Positions 8,401 to 9,697 of a stretch of DNA of 9,697 bases are shown piece by piece. Source of the stretch: Acidobacteriota bacterium. Lineage in GTDB: Bacteria; Acidobacteriota; Terriglobia; Terriglobales; Acidobacteriaceae. Within the stretch, counting starts at the first letter, position 1, and the number at the start of each line of letters is the position of its first letter. The notes under the pieces were generated by a model. It was given only the letters and a program-made list of their open reading frames with translations, made no database searches and was not told the DNA's origin. The translations under genes and the position numbers were made by a program. The DNA is taken from NCBI GenBank assembly GCA_019510535.1, contig JAEKKE010000349.1, forward strand, positions 1 through 9,697, given 5' to 3'.

Positions 8401-9111
8401 GATACCGCAACCAATGGCGGTGGCTTCGACGGCAAAGGCAACGCAATCCCCGCCGAGATGGTTCCCGACAAGATCGACTATCACGGCGTTGTCTTCGACC
8501 TTGCATCCGCGAAGACGGGCAATGCAAATGCGGTGGTAGCGAAAGGCCAGACCATCAAGCTTCCGGAAGGACACTTCAACCGCATCTACATCCTCGCCGC
8601 ATCTGCTGAGGGTGATCAGACCGGCGTCTTCAAGGTCGGCACTCATCCTGCGACGCTCAAGATCCAGGATTGGACCGGCTATATCGGCCAATGGGACACG
8701 CGCCTCTGGAAAGAACAGCCTGGTCGCGACTGGGCCATCTCAGCCAATCATGCGGCATGGCCGCCAACAGACCTGCAACAGCGCGAGGCGCGTCCTCCGG
8801 CGCCCCGCTATCCGGACGACTATATCGGCCTGAAACCCGGCTTCCTGAAGACGGCTGGACTCGCCTGGTACGCCTCGCACATTCATACGCCGCAAGGACT
8901 CAACCAGCCCTATCAGTATTCCTATCTCTTTGCCTATCCGATCGATATCGCGGAAGGCGCGAAGGCCATCACACTACCGAACAACGATAAGATTCACATC
9001 CTCGCCATCTCCACAGCGCAGGAAAGCGAAAAGGTCATCGTCGCGACCTCATTGCTTGAGGCGCCAAAACCTGCAGCAGAACCTCCTGCTGCAGCAACAA
9101 CGTCAAAATAG
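5473..9111 (+). CDS. Secreted glycoside hydrolase family 38 alpha-mannosidase
   Basis: This 1212-residue exported enzyme would hydrolyse alpha-mannosidic bonds by the retaining, metal-dependent GH38 mechanism. The ATG at 5473 is chosen because GAGGAG (5460-5465) lies 7 bases upstream and it opens a signal peptide (basic RLLRR, hydrophobic VLWVSALSSA, cleavage likely after AFA at residue 39). PYAHLDTQWRW carries the metal ligands H60 and D62. LPDCFGFPASLPSIL carries the predicted nucleophile D173. GTGDVGG (D318) matches the family GDGGGG region and may hold the acid/base. GHFHDTAAGT carries metal ligand H464 and D465. The beta-sandwich half begins near NPLNVERED. Residues beyond about 955 form an extra C-terminal region (FDGKGNAIPAEMVPDKIDYHG, then YSYLFAYPIDI) that I read as an additional beta-rich, possibly carbohydrate-binding domain, followed by a Pro/Ala-rich tail. 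A second in-frame ATG is at 5482. It lies 82 bp behind the receptor gene, separated by a terminator. Family assignment is firm; the exact linkage preference is unknown. Confidence 0.94.
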   Translation: MLSMDSSRPGFNGRHRNTSRPRLLRRVLWVSALSSAAFAQTMKAPDITSQPTLYVVPYAHLDTQWRWEFPQTISEYLLKTMRVNFDYMDRYPHYVFNWTGANRYRLMKEYFPSDYQRMRTYVAASRWYPAGSSVEEGDVNLPSAEGIFRQLLYGNSYFRKDFGKASDEYMLPDCFGFPASLPSILAHAGIKGFSTQKLNAEWQPAPKIGGPNSPEQTPEGIPFNVGMWYGPDGKGVIAALNPGGYGSNTYTDLSKEPTEAVANAPQLTSEERARLSPQQLAALPPPRRNVEPNWVKRIDLDGKVTGLFADYHYVGTGDVGGATQESTVKLLEAIVTKSKTVLPTPPRGAFAMGETPKAAENGAEVQVGEGPVHVVIATADQLFKDIPPSMTSKLPTVKGDLELINHSAGSLTSQAYHKRWVLKNELLADAAEKSSLAAAWMGGAAYPQQRLNDAWMLALGGHFHDTAAGTATPKSYEYAWNDDAIVANQFNGVLTSASQAIASGLDTEGAGIPVVLFNPLNVEREDVVEADLHFPGAAPKSVTVTDAQGKEVPAQIAEGKVLLLATVPSVGYAVYHVQAAQKAAPSTGLKVTNSSLENARYLVKLNADGDVSSIYDKQTKKELLSAPVRLAISNDKPKQWPAWNMDFDQEQAAPRAYVAGKPTIRIKENGPVRVALEVTREAEGSKFVQIISLSAGNAGNRVVWANSIDWKTLSANLKATFPLGASNENATYNWDLGTVQRPNANERQFEVASHKWIDLQDKSGSFGATILTDFKNGSDKPNDNTIRLTLLRSPGLQPSNNGRPIPYSDQANQDWGHHEFVFGLAGHDGDWRSAQTDWQAYRMNAPVIAFQTGKHQGTLGRSFSLVHLNNSRIRVLALKKAEDSDETILRMVELDGKPAQDIQVSFAGPIASAHEVNGQEQPLGDAVVEQGVLKTSFTAYQPRTFAIRLADATAKLSAVQSQSVPLQYDLATGSNDDTATNGGGFDGKGNAIPAEMVPDKIDYHGVVFDLASAKTGNANAVVAKGQTIKLPEGHFNRIYILAASAEGDQTGVFKVGTHPATLKIQDWTGYIGQWDTRLWKEQPGRDWAISANHAAWPPTDLQQREARPPAPRYPDDYIGLKPGFLKTAGLAWYASHIHTPQGLNQPYQYSYLFAYPIDIAEGAKAITLPNNDKIHILAISTAQESEKVIVATSLLEAPKPAAEPPAAATTSK
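9071..9094. repeat. Perfect hairpin near the 3' end of the mannosidase gene
   Basis: CTGCAGCAG (9071-9079) and CTGCTGCAG (9086-9094) are perfect 9-bp inverted arms with the 6-base loop AACCTC. They lie inside the codons for the Pro/Ala-rich tail, 15 bp before the stop codon. There is no T-tract after it. It may stabilise the mRNA end, or simply follow from alternating Ala/Pro codons. Confidence 0.45.
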
Positions 9112-9136
9112 TTCTCTACTCTGCATGCGGAACGGT

Positions 9137-9157
9137 GAAGCTGTAAATACAGCCTTC
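9137..9157. other. Small hairpin after the mannosidase gene
   Basis: GCTGTA (9140-9145) and TACAGC (9148-9153) are inverted arms, extended by GAAG and CTTC with one bulged base. The paired part is short and no T-tract follows, so it is at best a weak terminator for the mannosidase transcript. It abuts the left end of the 114-bp inverted-repeat element. Confidence 0.35.
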
Positions 9158-9271
9158 AGAGCAATTCTCCTAATACTGTAGCTTTGGATAGATCTGCGAA
9201 TGCCGTTTTCTTCGCGGGAAAACGGCGCAAACAGCCGAAACTCCGCTCTATACCTTTAGGAGAATTGCTCT
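9158..9271. repeat. MITE-like or REP-like element with 16-bp perfect terminal inverted repeats
   Basis: The left end AGAGCAATTCTCCTAA (9158-9173) is the exact reverse complement of the right end TTAGGAGAATTGCTCT (9256-9271). In the middle, GCCGTTTTC (9202-9210) and GAAAACGGC (9218-9226) form a 9-bp stem with loop TTCGCGG, centred within one base of the midpoint of the whole element. The remaining inner sequence is only partly symmetric. It encodes nothing convincing. No target-site duplication is evident at the flanks. The structure fits a non-autonomous miniature element or a palindromic intergenic repeat; it could also act as a bidirectional transcription barrier between the converging mannosidase and LysR genes. 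Mobility is inferred. Confidence 0.6.
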
Positions 9272-9697
9272 AGCGTTCCGATAACATCTCCAGCGCCATG
9301 GACCAGAATGCCTGCATCACCGGCGAAAACCACTTATCCCGATGGCGAACGACCTGGGTATAGACCGAGAGCCGCTTCTCCGGCCAAGGCAACGCAATCA
9401 GGTTTCCCTTTTCCAGTTCTTCCGCCACCACGACCTCGGGCAGCACCGCGACACCCATGCGTGCGAGCGCGCACTGCTTCAGCGCCTCGACGCTTGCGAA
9501 CTCCAGGCATTTACTGACACGGCCGCCGCACTGCGCCAGCGTACGTTCAAATAATGCACGATAACTGCAACTGCGCTCCGTGAGTAATATCTGCTGTTCA
9601 GCAATCTCCGTTGCCGTTACCTTTTTCTGGCCGGCAAGCGCATGCTCCTTGGCAACGAGAGCCAGCATCGGTTCCCGGCGGACTTGCTTGACCAGAA
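9270..9697 (-). CDS. LysR-type transcriptional regulator, C-terminal part only
   Basis: This partial gene is read on the minus strand and is open to the right edge, giving about 142 residues. They form the second half of the LysR substrate-binding domain: the visible LVKQVRREPMLALVAKEHAL segment, ILLTERSCSYRALFERTLAQ (typical of the effector-pocket region), FASVEALKQCALARMGVAVLPEVV, then LIALPWPEKR and a C-terminal helix ending MALEMLSER. The N-terminal winged helix-turn-helix lies outside the window, so the true start is not here; the ATG at 9668 is internal. The stop codon TAG (9272-9270) takes its last two bases from the end of the inverted-repeat element. The gene converges on the mannosidase. 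Its targets and ligand cannot be deduced. Confidence 0.87.
   Translation of the reverse strand, partial: LVKQVRREPMLALVAKEHALAGQKKVTATEIAEQQILLTERSCSYRALFERTLAQCGGRVSKCLEFASVEALKQCALARMGVAVLPEVVVAEELEKGNLIALPWPEKRLSVYTQVVRHRDKWFSPVMQAFWSMALEMLSER

Noticed and set aside
5476..8691. Several antisense frames (5476-6120, 6391-7215, 7729-8358, 8368-8691) within the mannosidase gene
   Set aside because: The plus-strand GH38 motifs are intact throughout; the antisense translations show no family features and look like shadows.
9158..9271. CRISPR or riboswitch explanation for the repeats after the mannosidase
   Set aside because: There are only two inverted copies, not direct repeats with spacers, and the element lies between convergent genes rather than in a leader.

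Overview
The window looks like chromosomal DNA of an Acidobacteriota bacterium (Terriglobia-type, e.g. Terriglobus, Granulicella or Edaphobacter relatives). This is an inference from gene style: a very large TonB-dependent receptor with an N-terminal carboxypeptidase-regulatory-like domain and an Oar-like barrel, next to a LacI-family regulator and a secreted glycoside hydrolase. No taxonomic marker gene is present.

Layout. 1-679 (minus) is the remains of a sugar-porter MFS transporter. It runs off the left edge and lacks its own N-terminus, because an in-frame stop precedes helix 2. A small hairpin (683-696) lies between it and a complete LacI-family regulator (727-1755, minus, TTG start). 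The 185-bp divergent region 1756-1940 carries a promoter-like TTGACA and three CG-centred palindromic sites that could be LacI-family operators. On the plus strand follow a 1149-residue TonB-dependent receptor (1941-5390), a strong rho-independent terminator (5398-5425), and a secreted family GH38 alpha-mannosidase of 1212 residues (5473-9111). The 158 bp between the mannosidase and the next gene hold a small hairpin and a 114-bp element with perfect 16-bp terminal inverted repeats and a central hairpin (9158-9271). This resembles a MITE or REP-type repeat. A LysR-type regulator (9270-9697, minus) enters from the right edge; only its effector domain is visible.

How the genes may work together. 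The receptor would import a mannose-containing glycan fragment across the outer membrane. The exported GH38 enzyme would release alpha-mannose outside the cytoplasm. The MFS porter, when intact, would carry the sugar across the inner membrane. The LacI protein would sense it and control the divergent promoters. The transporter of this set appears broken here. The mannoside substrate is inferred from GH38 membership only.

The clearest unusual points are the beheaded MFS gene, the symmetric intergenic element whose end supplies the LysR stop codon, the cluster of CG-centred palindromes between lacI and the receptor, and the terminator separating receptor from mannosidase. I found no rRNA, tRNA, CRISPR array, transposase or defence gene, and no clearly undescribed multi-gene system.
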